From an uncultured Verrucomicrobia subdivision 3 bacterium (GTDB lineage: Bacteria; Verrucomicrobiota; Verrucomicrobiia; Limisphaerales; UBA8199), in contig CAIWJG010000286.1 in NCBI GenBank assembly GCA_903912925.1, positions 1-39,453 of the forward strand: 39,453 bases of DNA, written 5' to 3'. Below the pieces are notes generated by a model. That model searched no databases. It was not told the DNA's origin and was given only the letters and a program-made list of their open reading frames with translations. A program made the position numbers and the translations under genes. Of this stretch, positions 24,943-32,738 are shown piece by piece (positions within the stretch are counted from its first letter, which is position 1; every line of letters starts with the position of its first letter).

Positions 24943-24965
24943 AGGCTAAAGGCTGAATGCTAAAA
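24938..24965. repeat. GGCTGAAGGCTAAAGGCTGA repeat at the rex2/TMTC junction
   Basis: Third copy of the GGCTAAAGGCTGAATGCT family. It supplies both the rex2 stop-codon region and the first in-frame ATG of the next gene, so that ATG (24957) may not be the real start. Confidence 0.55.
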
Positions 24966-27221
24966 GCCGCCAGATCCAAACCCGCCCCGATGAGGATGAC
25001 TACGCCGGTGGTGGCACGACCGCGTATCCCCGTGTGGCTGCTGGCCGTATCGCTGGCACTGGCGACAATTGCCATTTACTGGCCGGCGACGCAATGCGGG
25101 TTCGTCAACTACGATGACGATACATACGTAACGGATAACGCTCACGTGATCAGCGGAGTGACCTGGGAAAGCCTCAAATGGGCTTGTTTGAACCCGGTGT
25201 CCGCCAACTGGCATCCGTTAACGATATTGTCCCACATGTTGGACTGTCAGCTTTTCGGTTTGCAACCAGCGGGACATCATTTGACCAGTGTGCTGCTTCA
25301 CGCCCTCAACGCGGCGCTGGTCTTCGGGTTGCTGCAACAGATGACGGGCGCGAGCTGGCGGAGTCTGTTTGTGGCGGCGCTGTTCGCCGTTCACCCACTG
25401 CGCGTTGAATCGGTTGCCTGGGTCTCCGAACGCAAGGATGTGCTCAGCGGCTGCTTCGGCCTGCTCTCGCTGATTGCTTATGCCCGCTACGCGCGAGGCA
25501 GAGTGCAGAAATCCGAAACCCGAAATCCGAAGTCGGAATGCGCGGCGCGGGCCGCAGTGCCAGGTTCGACATTCGATGTTGGATGTTCGATGTTCGATGT
25601 TCGAGCCCCATCTTCCATCTTCTATCTTCTCTCCTTGTGCTTCTTCGCCCTGGGCTTGATGAGCAAGCCGATGCTAGTGACGTGGCCGTTCGTGATGTTG
25701 CTGCTGGATTACTGGCCGCTACGGAGAATGCAGAATGCAGAATGCAGAATGCAGAATGCAGAGGCCACCGGCACGCAACCAGCGCCACGCAGCACGTTTC
25801 ACGTTTCACGTTTCACGTTCCACATTCCACGCCCCGCCCTCCTCCCCTTGCTCTTAGAGAAGATCCCGTTCTTTGCCCTCGCCGCATTGGCGAGCGTCAT
25901 GACCTTCGTGGTGCAACAGCACGGAGGCGCAATGAAAGGGGCTGAAAAACTGCCTCTGGTCGAGCGCACCGGGAACGCGCTGATTTCGGGTTGCCGCTAC
26001 CTGGGGAAGCTGTTCTGGCCATCGGATCTGGTTGTTTTCTATTGGCACCCCGGGCAATGGCCGATCGGGAAGGTGCTGCTGGCGGGCGGGTTGATCCTGG
26101 GCCTTTCAGTGCTGCTTTGGGTGCAGCGGCGGCGATTTCCTTTCCTGCTGGTGGGTTGGCTTTGGTTCCTGGGAACGCTGGTGCCGGTGATTGGGCTGGT
26201 GCAGGTGGGCCAACAGGCGATGGCGGATCGCTATACTTATATTCCATCGCTGGGGGTGCTCATCCTCGCGGTCTGGGGCGCGGGTGAACTGATGCAGGGG
26301 AAGGCCGAAGGCCGAAATCCGAAGGGCGGTCCCGCAGGCCTTATTTCAGGTTTCGGGTTTCGGATTTCGGCCCTGTTTCGGGCTTCGGGCTTCGGGCTTC
26401 GGATTTCATGCGTGGCGGGTTGTTCGGCGATTGTCCTCTCTGCCGCGCTGACGCGCCAACAGATCGGGCATTGGACGGACAGTGAAGCCCTATTCCGGCA
26501 TGCGCTCGAAGTCACGGAGAACAACTACGTCGCGCACAAATTCCTCGGCGACGCCCTGGACAAGAGAGGCCAAATCGACGGGGCAATTAGCCAATATCAG
26601 CAATCCCTCCGCCTCAAGCCGGATGACGCCCTCGTTTGCAACAACCTGGGCGTTGCCCTCGACAAGAAAGGCCAAACTGAAGACGCGATCCGCCAATACC
26701 GGGAGGTCATTCGCCTGGAACCGGATCGCCCCTTCCCCCACTACAACTTGGGCAACGCCCTCCTCAAGAAAGGCCAAATGGACAAGGCGATCACACAATA
26801 CCAGGAAGCCATCCGCCTTAAACCGGATTACGCCGATGCCCACAACAACCTCGGGAACGCCCTCAACAACAAGGGCCAACTCGACGCGGCGATCGACCAA
26901 TACCAGCAAGCCATCCGCTTGAAACCGGACTACGCCATCGCCCACAACAACCTCGGTGCCGCCTTCGGCAGGAAGGGCCAAAACGACGCCGCGATCCGCC
27001 AATACCAGGAAGCCATCCGTCTTAACCCACAGAACGCTCTCGCTCACAACAACCTCGGCGTTGCTCTCGACAACATGGGCCGAACCGACGAGGCGATCAG
27101 CCAATTCCAGGAAGCCGTCCACCTGAAGCCGGATTACACCGACGCGAAGGACAACTTGGCGAGAGCCTTCGAACTGAAAAGTAAATCGGGGGTGCGGAAG
27201 ACCAACCCCGCAAAGCCATGA
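24957..27221 (+). CDS. TMTC-like multispanning membrane protein with C-terminal TPRs and repeat-derived inserts
   Basis: The 754-residue protein starts with a membrane helix, then the luminal/periplasmic motif FVNYDDDTYVTDN typical of TMTC/PMT-like GT-C proteins, followed by several more helices. The C-terminal third has six full 34-residue TPRs plus a partial one (about residues 522-745), each with NNLG-x-AL-xx-KGQ and AI-xQYQ-xAIRLKPD. Three segments are translated intergenic repeats: about residues 181-226 (SETRNPKSE, STFDVGCSMFDV), 257-294 (MQNAECRMQNAE, STFHVSRFTFH) and 448-484 (KAEGRNPKGG, SGFGFRISALFRASGFG). All keep the frame open and lie between hydrophobic stretches. Start uncertain: 24957 lies in a repeat, while ATG 24990 and 24996 are alternatives. 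It may be a protein O-glycosyltransferase-like enzyme; activity is inferred. Confidence 0.8.
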   Translation: MLKAARSKPAPMRMTTPVVARPRIPVWLLAVSLALATIAIYWPATQCGFVNYDDDTYVTDNAHVISGVTWESLKWACLNPVSANWHPLTILSHMLDCQLFGLQPAGHHLTSVLLHALNAALVFGLLQQMTGASWRSLFVAALFAVHPLRVESVAWVSERKDVLSGCFGLLSLIAYARYARGRVQKSETRNPKSECAARAAVPGSTFDVGCSMFDVRAPSSIFYLLSLCFFALGLMSKPMLVTWPFVMLLLDYWPLRRMQNAECRMQNAEATGTQPAPRSTFHVSRFTFHIPRPALLPLLLEKIPFFALAALASVMTFVVQQHGGAMKGAEKLPLVERTGNALISGCRYLGKLFWPSDLVVFYWHPGQWPIGKVLLAGGLILGLSVLLWVQRRRFPFLLVGWLWFLGTLVPVIGLVQVGQQAMADRYTYIPSLGVLILAVWGAGELMQGKAEGRNPKGGPAGLISGFGFRISALFRASGFGLRISCVAGCSAIVLSAALTRQQIGHWTDSEALFRHALEVTENNYVAHKFLGDALDKRGQIDGAISQYQQSLRLKPDDALVCNNLGVALDKKGQTEDAIRQYREVIRLEPDRPFPHYNLGNALLKKGQMDKAITQYQEAIRLKPDYADAHNNLGNALNNKGQLDAAIDQYQQAIRLKPDYAIAHNNLGAAFGRKGQNDAAIRQYQEAIRLNPQNALAHNNLGVALDNMGRTDEAISQFQEAVHLKPDYTDAKDNLARAFELKSKSGVRKTNPAKP
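25499..25634. repeat. In-frame repeat insert 1 (CCGAAATCCGAAG and GATGTTCGATGTTCGA words)
   Basis: Two intergenic word families run back to back inside the TMTC-like gene: AAATCCGAAACCCGAAATCC, then TTCGATGTTGGATGTTCGAT. The frame stays open and the membrane-helix pattern resumes immediately after. Confidence 0.65.
25724..25838. repeat. In-frame repeat insert 2 (GAATGCA and TTTCACG words)
   Basis: Five or more tandem GAATGCA units followed, after about 40 bases, by four CACGTTT units. The first word is the same as in the intergenic repeat at 27271-27360 and near 284-310. Confidence 0.7.
26298..26407. repeat. In-frame repeat insert 3 (inverted CCGAAATCCGAAG words)
   Basis: GAAGGCCGAAGGCCGAAATC is followed by the inverse TTTCGGGTTTCGGATTTCGG and GGGCTTCGGGCTTCGGATTT words. 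It therefore forms an inverted repeat inside the coding region, like the one at 31048-31145. Confidence 0.7.
26520..27190 (+). repeat. 102-bp tandem coding repeats (TPR units)
   Basis: Six near-identical 34-codon units encode TPRs. Similarity is visible at the DNA level (AAAGGCCAA and CAATACCAG recur every 102 bases), suggesting recent unit duplication. Confidence 0.8.
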
Positions 27222-27270
27222 GGCTGGAACATGAAATCCAGCTATCGCCGGGGTGCCCCACGTTAAGGGT

Positions 27271-27360
27271 GAATGCAGAAGGAAGAATGCAGAAAGGGGA
27301 ATGGCTCCCGTTCAGCCGGCGGTTTTCATTCTGCATTCTGCATTCTACATTCTGCATTTC
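27271..27360. repeat. GAATGCAGAA / TTCTGCATTC inverted repeat
   Basis: GAATGCAGAAGGAAGAATGC on the left faces TTCTGCATTCTGCATTCTAC on the right across about 40 bases. It is the same word family as insert 2 of the preceding gene. A CCCTCTCC...AGGGTGAGGG repeat (27378-27416) and a triple GGTTTTGACT tandem repeat (about 27456-27480) follow before the next gene. Confidence 0.65.
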
Positions 27361-27520
27361 CACTCCTGGGGCCAGGCACCCTCTCCTCCGGGCAGAGGGT
27401 AGGGTGAGGGGGAACGGGGCTCACGACGTTTCCACGGGCTCAGGATCTCTGTGATGGTTTTGACTGGTTTTGACTGGTTTTGCTTGTCCCGGGCGGCCCT
27501 TTCAGGTTAGCTCGGTGGCC

Positions 27521-28399
27521 ATGAAACCAACCCTTGGATTTCTGCTCTCCGCGATCAGTTTATCAGGCTTTATGGTCTGCGTGCCAGCCGCTGCCGCGGC
27601 CGATGTGGGCACCGGCCCGAGCTTCAAAGGCCCAGTTGGACTCCAGCTCTACAGTTTGCGTGACCAATTCAAGAAGGACCTTCCCGGTTCATTTGACGAA
27701 GTCAAGCGGTTCGGCGTCAAATACGCCGAGTTGGATGGCACCTACAAGATGCCGCCGGAACAATATACGGCGATGCTGGCGGCGCGCGGCATCAAAGGCA
27801 TTGCCATGCACTTCCCCTTCGAACGCCTCCGAGACGATGCTGAAGGCGCGGCGCTTGAGGCCAAAGCGCTAGGTCTGAAGTATGTCGGCTGCGCCTGGAT
27901 TCCCCACCAGGGGGCCTTCGACGAAAAGACCTGCCACGCAGCCGCCGCTGTCTTTAACCAAGCTGGGGAAGTCATGGCCAAACACGGCATGAAGTTCTTC
28001 TACCATGTCCACGGCTACGAATTTCCGCCCCACGGGCAGGGAACGCTTTTTGATCTCATGATGAGCGAGACCAAGCCCAAGCTGGTTAGCTATGAGATGG
28101 ATATCTTTTGGGTGGTTTACCCGGGACAGGACCCGGTGAAGCTTTTCCAGAAATACGGCAAGCGCTGGGAACTGGTTCACTTGAAAGACATGAAAAAGGG
28201 CACGCCCACTGGCCCGCAGGCGCCTTGGCCCGATGTCAGCGCCAATGTCGCGCTGGGTGCCGGCCAAATTGACCTGGTATCGCTGCTGCGCGCGGCGAAG
28301 AAGGCGGGCGTGAAATGGTATTTCATCGAGGACGAATCACCCGCTTGTGAAAAGCAGATTCCCGAAAGCCTGCGCTTCCTCGAACAAGTGAAATGGTGA
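27521..28399 (+). CDS. Secreted sugar phosphate isomerase/epimerase-like TIM-barrel protein
   Basis: The 292-residue product has a signal peptide (residues 1-27, MKPTLGFLLSAISL ... AAAAA). It then has the VGLQLYSLRDQFKKD strand that opens xylose-isomerase-like TIM barrels. Later strands include KYAELDG, MKFFYHVHGYEF and WELVHLKDMKKG, with barrel-end Glu/His/Asp residues positioned as metal ligands. Verrucomicrobia export many such proteins to act on sugars. The GH29-like gene downstream overlaps its stop codon, so both are in one operon. I chose ATG 27521 because it directly precedes the signal peptide. The substrate is unknown. Confidence 0.82.
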   Translation: MKPTLGFLLSAISLSGFMVCVPAAAAADVGTGPSFKGPVGLQLYSLRDQFKKDLPGSFDEVKRFGVKYAELDGTYKMPPEQYTAMLAARGIKGIAMHFPFERLRDDAEGAALEAKALGLKYVGCAWIPHQGAFDEKTCHAAAAVFNQAGEVMAKHGMKFFYHVHGYEFPPHGQGTLFDLMMSETKPKLVSYEMDIFWVVYPGQDPVKLFQKYGKRWELVHLKDMKKGTPTGPQAPWPDVSANVALGAGQIDLVSLLRAAKKAGVKWYFIEDESPACEKQIPESLRFLEQVKW

Positions 28400-29754
28400 T
28401 TACTGTGCGAACAACCCGCTTCATCGCCGCCAGCTTCTGCTCTCTGGCCTTCGCATCCGCCGCGGCAGACTCCACAGCAGTTCTCTCCTTGCCCACGCCA
28501 CAGCAGGTTGCCTGGCACGAGGTGGGGGTCGGCCTGTTCTTCCACTGGGCGCCAAATGTTTACCAGGGCAGCGAAGGGGATAACCTCTCCACGCCGCGAG
28601 ACAAGATCAATCCTGACCGCTTCGACGCCGGCCAATGGGTGCAGGCGGTCAAAGCGGCCAATGCCGGCTACATGATCTTCGTCGCAAAACACGTAGGTGG
28701 CTATTGCGCTTGGCAGACCAAGACTACGGATTATTCCCTCAAAACCTCGCCGTGGAAACAGGGCCAGGGCGACATGCTCGCCGAACTTGCCAAGGCCTGT
28801 GAGGCCAAGGACGTGCGCCTGGGCGTCTATCTTTGTCCGCGCGACGATACCCACGGCGCAGGCGATGGCGGACGGGTGCGCAGCCCCGAGAAGCAGGCTG
28901 CCTACAATGAAATCTATCGCCAGCAACTCACCGAAATCCTGACGCAGTATGGCCCCATGTTCGAGATGTGGTTCGACGGCGGGAACATCGTCCCGATCAA
29001 CGACCTGATCGACCGGCTCTCACCCGGCATCATCTCGTTCCAGGGCCCGCGCACAGGCGGCTCGCGCTGGGTGGGTACCGAGCACGGCTTTGCGCCGTAC
29101 CCCTGCTGGAACACGATTGATTGGAAGCCAGGCCAGACACCCAAGGAAGGCGCCGGCAGTCCCACCGGCAATACCTGGTGTCCGGCGGAATGTGATGTCT
29201 CCATCTTGCGCCCGGCGTGGTTTTGGAGCAAAGGCAGCGACTCCCACGTTCTCAGTCTGGATCACCTGGTCGAAATCTACTACCTGTCCGTTGGCCGCGG
29301 GGTGAACCTGCTGCTCAACGCCACGCCCGACTCTCACGGCGAAGTGCCCGCCGCGCAGATGAAGCGGCTGCAGCAATTCGGCGACGAGATCCGCGAGCGT
29401 TTTGCCAAACCTCTCTGCACCACCCAAGGCGAAGGAAACCATCTGTCCCTCGAGTTGGGCGGTGAGAAAACCATCGATCACATCGTCCTGCGCGAGGACA
29501 TTCGTGGCGGCGAACGCGTGCGGAAGTTCGTTGTCGAAGGTCGGCGTGCCAGCGGCGATTGGCTGGCCCTGGCACGTGGCACGCAGATCGGGAGCCGCCA
29601 GATCATTCCCATTCCAGCGACTGCCGTGATCGGGCTTCGCCTCACCGTGGAGGAGAGGGTCGCTCCTGTCACGATTCGCGAGTTGTCGGTCCTTTACGTC
29701 AATCGACCTGTGCCGAAGCTGGCCTACCGCGAGGGCGGCCGTCCTGCGAAGTGA
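28393..29754 (+). CDS. Secreted alpha-L-fucosidase-like glycoside hydrolase (GH29)
   Basis: The 453-residue protein has a signal peptide (about 1-25) and a GH29 barrel: VGLFFHWAPNVYQG, VAKHVGGYCAW, LGVYLCPRD and the nucleophile Asp195 in EMWFDGGN. The C-terminal 100 or so residues (LSLELGGEKTIDHIVLREDI...) form a beta-rich F5/8 type C-like binding domain. GH29 enzymes remove terminal alpha-L-fucose. The ATG overlaps the previous stop by 7 bases; a GTG one codon later gives a tight GTGA overlap. Exact linkage specificity cannot be predicted. Confidence 0.87.
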   Translation: MVITVRTTRFIAASFCSLAFASAAADSTAVLSLPTPQQVAWHEVGVGLFFHWAPNVYQGSEGDNLSTPRDKINPDRFDAGQWVQAVKAANAGYMIFVAKHVGGYCAWQTKTTDYSLKTSPWKQGQGDMLAELAKACEAKDVRLGVYLCPRDDTHGAGDGGRVRSPEKQAAYNEIYRQQLTEILTQYGPMFEMWFDGGNIVPINDLIDRLSPGIISFQGPRTGGSRWVGTEHGFAPYPCWNTIDWKPGQTPKEGAGSPTGNTWCPAECDVSILRPAWFWSKGSDSHVLSLDHLVEIYYLSVGRGVNLLLNATPDSHGEVPAAQMKRLQQFGDEIRERFAKPLCTTQGEGNHLSLELGGEKTIDHIVLREDIRGGERVRKFVVEGRRASGDWLALARGTQIGSRQIIPIPATAVIGLRLTVEERVAPVTIRELSVLYVNRPVPKLAYREGGRPAK

Positions 29755-29807
29755 CCATCCTGACGGTTAGTTACTGCCAAGACCGCGGGATAGACGACAC
29801 GGAGCAA

Positions 29808-29870
29808 CCCCTCACCCCAGCCCTCTCCCCTTCGGAAGGGGAGAGGGAGAAGCCTCGGCAGCTTTGGGAA
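29808..29870. repeat. CCCTCACCCCAGCCCTCTCC palindromic repeat, second copy
   Basis: A hairpin CCCTCTCCCCTTC/GAAGGGGAGAGGG flanked on the right by AGAAGCCTCGGCAGC. As reverse complement this matches 425-484 in the broken toxin gene almost base for base, so it is a dispersed repeat and not a gene-specific terminator. It lies 54 bases after the GH29-like gene and may also end transcription there. Confidence 0.7.
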
Positions 29871-29942
29871 GTAGCAGCGGACGTCAGTCCGCTCAAACAT
29901 CCTCCTCAGTAGGTCGCTAAAACATGTCGCTCAAACCAGCAA

Positions 29943-30860
29943 TTACTTCGCTTCCCCTGCCGTGCTGCCTGCTTTCTTCTTGTACACCCTCACATAATCT
30001 ATGGTGAAGACATCTGGCAACACCGTGGCCTTTAGCTCTTTAAGCTCCGAGGGAATCTCCATACTGAGAATCAAGTACTCCTCAATATTCGATATTCCTG
30101 AGGTGACCTCGTAGTATTTGTATCCATCAACGAAGAACACATACTTTTCCGGAGTCCATTCCAGCGCGAAAGTATGAAACCCTTCGCTAACTCCTTTGCA
30201 GTAGCTTTGCATCCCATGGGTTGTCTTTTGATGTGGACCATAGGCCCAGTGAACATTGTGGGAAACAATGTCGGTCCCAAGCTTCTTGAAGAACTCCATA
30301 ATGTCGATCTCCGCGCCATAGCTGGAGGGGTCTTCGCCCTTTGAGATCTCGGTGGACTGAATCCAGAATGCCGCCCAAATCCCCGGGGACTTTTGCAACT
30401 GTGCCCGGCATTCAAAGAAGCCGTATTTTGTCATGAAGTGGTTTTGCGTGCCCACCGCCCCGAGCAATATGCGGCTATCTTTCTTGAATGCACTCAGCTT
30501 CAAATAACCATTTTCAACTTTGACCGCCTCCGGCGATACAAACCCCAGGGCTCGGGGGCCCACTCCTCTCACTTCCCATTTGTTAGGATCGAGTGCTTCC
30601 CCATTAAACTGATCTTCCCAAACAAGTTCGTAGCCCATATCGACCGGAGCATACCGCGTTTGGGAAATGGGATTCTGAGCAGGCCTTTGTCCCATGCAGT
30701 CAGGCACATGGCACACCCCCGCAACCAGAACACACAGCCAGACTACTGCCGACAAATAGTTGTTCTTCAACCAAGGCCTTTCTCCGTAACCGGCAACCCC
30801 TTCGCCCCTGGGGACTTCAAACCCTGCTTTTCGCATAGTTGCTAATCTGGTCATGGGCAT
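29943..30860 (-). CDS. Secreted glycoside hydrolase family 16 (beta-glucanase-like)
   Basis: The 305-residue product contains the GH16 catalytic motif EIDIMEF, with Glu184 as nucleophile, Asp186, and Glu189 as acid/base. The flanking signatures are YELVWEDQFNGEALDPNKW and GIWAAFWIQS. GH16 enzymes cleave beta-1,3/1,4-glucans or related galactans outside the cell. A hydrophobic signal segment (about residues 34-50) lies unusually far from the first ATG. A TTG at 30770, preceded by GGAGAAAGG, would give a normal signal peptide starting MKNNYLSAVVW, so the true start may be there. It is convergent with the GH29-like gene. Confidence 0.85.
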   Translation of the reverse strand: MPMTRLATMRKAGFEVPRGEGVAGYGERPWLKNNYLSAVVWLCVLVAGVCHVPDCMGQRPAQNPISQTRYAPVDMGYELVWEDQFNGEALDPNKWEVRGVGPRALGFVSPEAVKVENGYLKLSAFKKDSRILLGAVGTQNHFMTKYGFFECRAQLQKSPGIWAAFWIQSTEISKGEDPSSYGAEIDIMEFFKKLGTDIVSHNVHWAYGPHQKTTHGMQSYCKGVSEGFHTFALEWTPEKYVFFVDGYKYYEVTSGISNIEEYLILSMEIPSELKELKATVLPDVFTIDYVRVYKKKAGSTAGEAK

Positions 30861-31311
30861 GTTTGGACTCTATCTGAAGTAATAATCTGGGGCAAGCGAG
30901 GGTAAGGAAACACCGTCCGGAAGCGTTCGAGCTCCAAAATCGAACCGATTGGTTCGGCCTCTTTGTCTCGAGGCTTGCGACGGACCGCCTCAGTCGGCGG
31001 GCCACCGGCACATCCAGGGGCGCTCTAAAGTCGGCTAGGATCTGCCTAAAACCGAAATCCGAAGGAAATCCGAAGCCCGAAATGGGCTAGCCGCCAGCAC
31101 GCCCTTCGGATTTCTGATTTCGGATTTCCTTCGGATTTCGGTTTTCGAGCTTCGGATTTGATCGCTGCTCGCTGGAAACGGGAGGATCTTAGCGTGTGTC
31201 CCTTGAACGCCGCGTGAGGGCACGCGGCCTACAGGGCCACCGGAGCATCGGAACCTGTATTCGACTTTTGCGAGACTACGCCATAAGATCCCGGAGAAAT
31301 GAAATAGTCCT
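30861..31311. other. Intergenic region with a perfect 27-bp inverted repeat
   Basis: Between two divergent genes, 451 bases without a supported gene. Apart from the inverted repeat at 31048-31145, I see no clear promoter or operator. Confidence 0.5.
31048..31145. repeat. CCGAAATCCGAAGG inverted repeat, 27-bp perfect arms
   Basis: Left arm 31048-31074 (AAAACCGAAATCCGAAGG...) and right arm 31119-31145 are exact reverse complements, with a 44-base spacer that itself contains more CCGAA words. Same word family as 12715-12925 and inserts 1 and 3 of the TMTC-like gene. Confidence 0.75.
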
Positions 31312-32640
31312 ATGAGCAATGACAATAATATGACCCTAACGAGGCGCCGGTTCCTGACACGGGTGATGAAGACCGCAAGTGCGATATCAGTGCCTTATTA
31401 TATTCCGGCCTCTGCGCTGGGGCGCGGTGGAACCGTTGCGCCTAGCGAACGCATCGTGATGGGCGGCATTGGACTCGGCGGCCGTGGTTCCTACGATCTA
31501 GGCTGCCTGTTGAACGAGCGGGAGGTGCAGTGGGTCGCCGTCTGTGATGTCCTGAAAAGCCGGCGCGAAGCCGCCAGGAAAATGGTGGATGGTAAATACG
31601 GCACTAAAGACTGCGCCGTGTATGGCGATCTGCGCCAGTTTCTGACCGAGCGGACGGATGTGGATGCCGTGTTGATTGCCACCGGCGACCGCTGGCACGC
31701 GCTGGCTTCGACCCTGGCGATGCGGGCGGGCAAGGATGTTTATTGCGAGAAGCCGGCCTGTCTCACGATGGCGCAGGGGCAGATGGTCGCGGACACCGCC
31801 CGGCGCTATGGCCGGGTCTATCAAACCGGCGCCCAGCGGCTCAGTGAGCCGAATCATGTGTTTGCCATTGAAATGGCCCGCTCCGGCCGGTTGGGACCGA
31901 TTCATACCGCTTACGCTGACATTCGTTGGCGCGACGGGATGCGTCGCGACTGGTTGCCGGCGGAACCCGAGCCGCCCAAGGATGAAGTGGACTGGGATGT
32001 TTGGCTCGGTCCCTGCCCCTGGCGGCCCTACAACGCCGGTTACGTGAATGGGGGAGGGTGGTATCACTATTATGATTTCGCTACCGACGTCGCGATGTGG
32101 GGCGCCCATACGGTAGCGCAGGCCCTCGCCGGACTCGATATGACGAACGTGTCCTTCATCGAGTTCGAGTATGAGGGGCCGGACGTGACGTTGATGACGC
32201 ACTTGTCCAATGGGGTGAAATTGGTTCTCTACCGAACTGCCGGCTCGGTTTGGGAGCCATGCAAGTTGTGGCATGGCGCTTGTGGTGAGCGGTTCGATGG
32301 CCCCGAAGGCTGGGCGGCGGCGGCCGACGGCTATTCCGGCCCCGATGTCTCATCGCCGGCCCTGTTGCGCGAATACACGAACGTGCTGGCGGACTACACG
32401 GCCCGGACACAGCGGTCCCTGAACCACGTGCGGGATTTCCTCGACTGCATCCGGTCGCGCCGGCTGACGGTGGCGAGTCCTGACGTCATGTGCCGGTCCA
32501 TGAACATCTGCCTGGCGGCCGACATCTGCGAGCAGCTAAAGCGAAGCTTGAAGTTCGATCTGCGCAAGGCTGAGTTTGTCGGCGATCCCGAAGCCAACCG
32601 CATGCGGTCCCGCGCGATGCGACCCGCATTTATGGGCTGA
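31312..32640 (+). CDS. Tat-exported Gfo/Idh/MocA family oxidoreductase
   Basis: The 442-residue product begins with a twin-arginine signal (LTRRRFLTRVM, residues 9-19). The NAD(P)-binding domain has IGLGGRG, a VCDV strand end and ATGDRWHA, then the family CEKP motif (DVYCEKPACLTM). The C-terminal half resembles the oxidoreductase C-terminal domain, with WDVWLGPCPWRPYN and a MWGAHT segment common in Verrucomicrobia/Planctomycetes members. Such enzymes act on sugars or glycosides using tightly bound NAD(P), often outside the cytoplasm. It faces a second Gfo/Idh/MocA gene. Substrate unknown. Confidence 0.87.
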   Translation: MSNDNNMTLTRRRFLTRVMKTASAISVPYYIPASALGRGGTVAPSERIVMGGIGLGGRGSYDLGCLLNEREVQWVAVCDVLKSRREAARKMVDGKYGTKDCAVYGDLRQFLTERTDVDAVLIATGDRWHALASTLAMRAGKDVYCEKPACLTMAQGQMVADTARRYGRVYQTGAQRLSEPNHVFAIEMARSGRLGPIHTAYADIRWRDGMRRDWLPAEPEPPKDEVDWDVWLGPCPWRPYNAGYVNGGGWYHYYDFATDVAMWGAHTVAQALAGLDMTNVSFIEFEYEGPDVTLMTHLSNGVKLVLYRTAGSVWEPCKLWHGACGERFDGPEGWAAAADGYSGPDVSSPALLREYTNVLADYTARTQRSLNHVRDFLDCIRSRRLTVASPDVMCRSMNICLAADICEQLKRSLKFDLRKAEFVGDPEANRMRSRAMRPAFMG

Positions 32641-32738
32641 TTCAACCGCTGATAAAACGTGCGGGAAGCCGCATGAATCTCAGTCGCAGGACGGGGGCAT
32701 GGTCGCGCCCGGTTCAGGTCGCCGGAGAGCTGGTGGTC

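Noticed and set aside
24957..27221. Frameshifts or pseudogene status of the TMTC-like gene because of repeat inserts
   Set aside because: All three inserts keep the frame open, and the membrane and TPR regions are intact on both sides.
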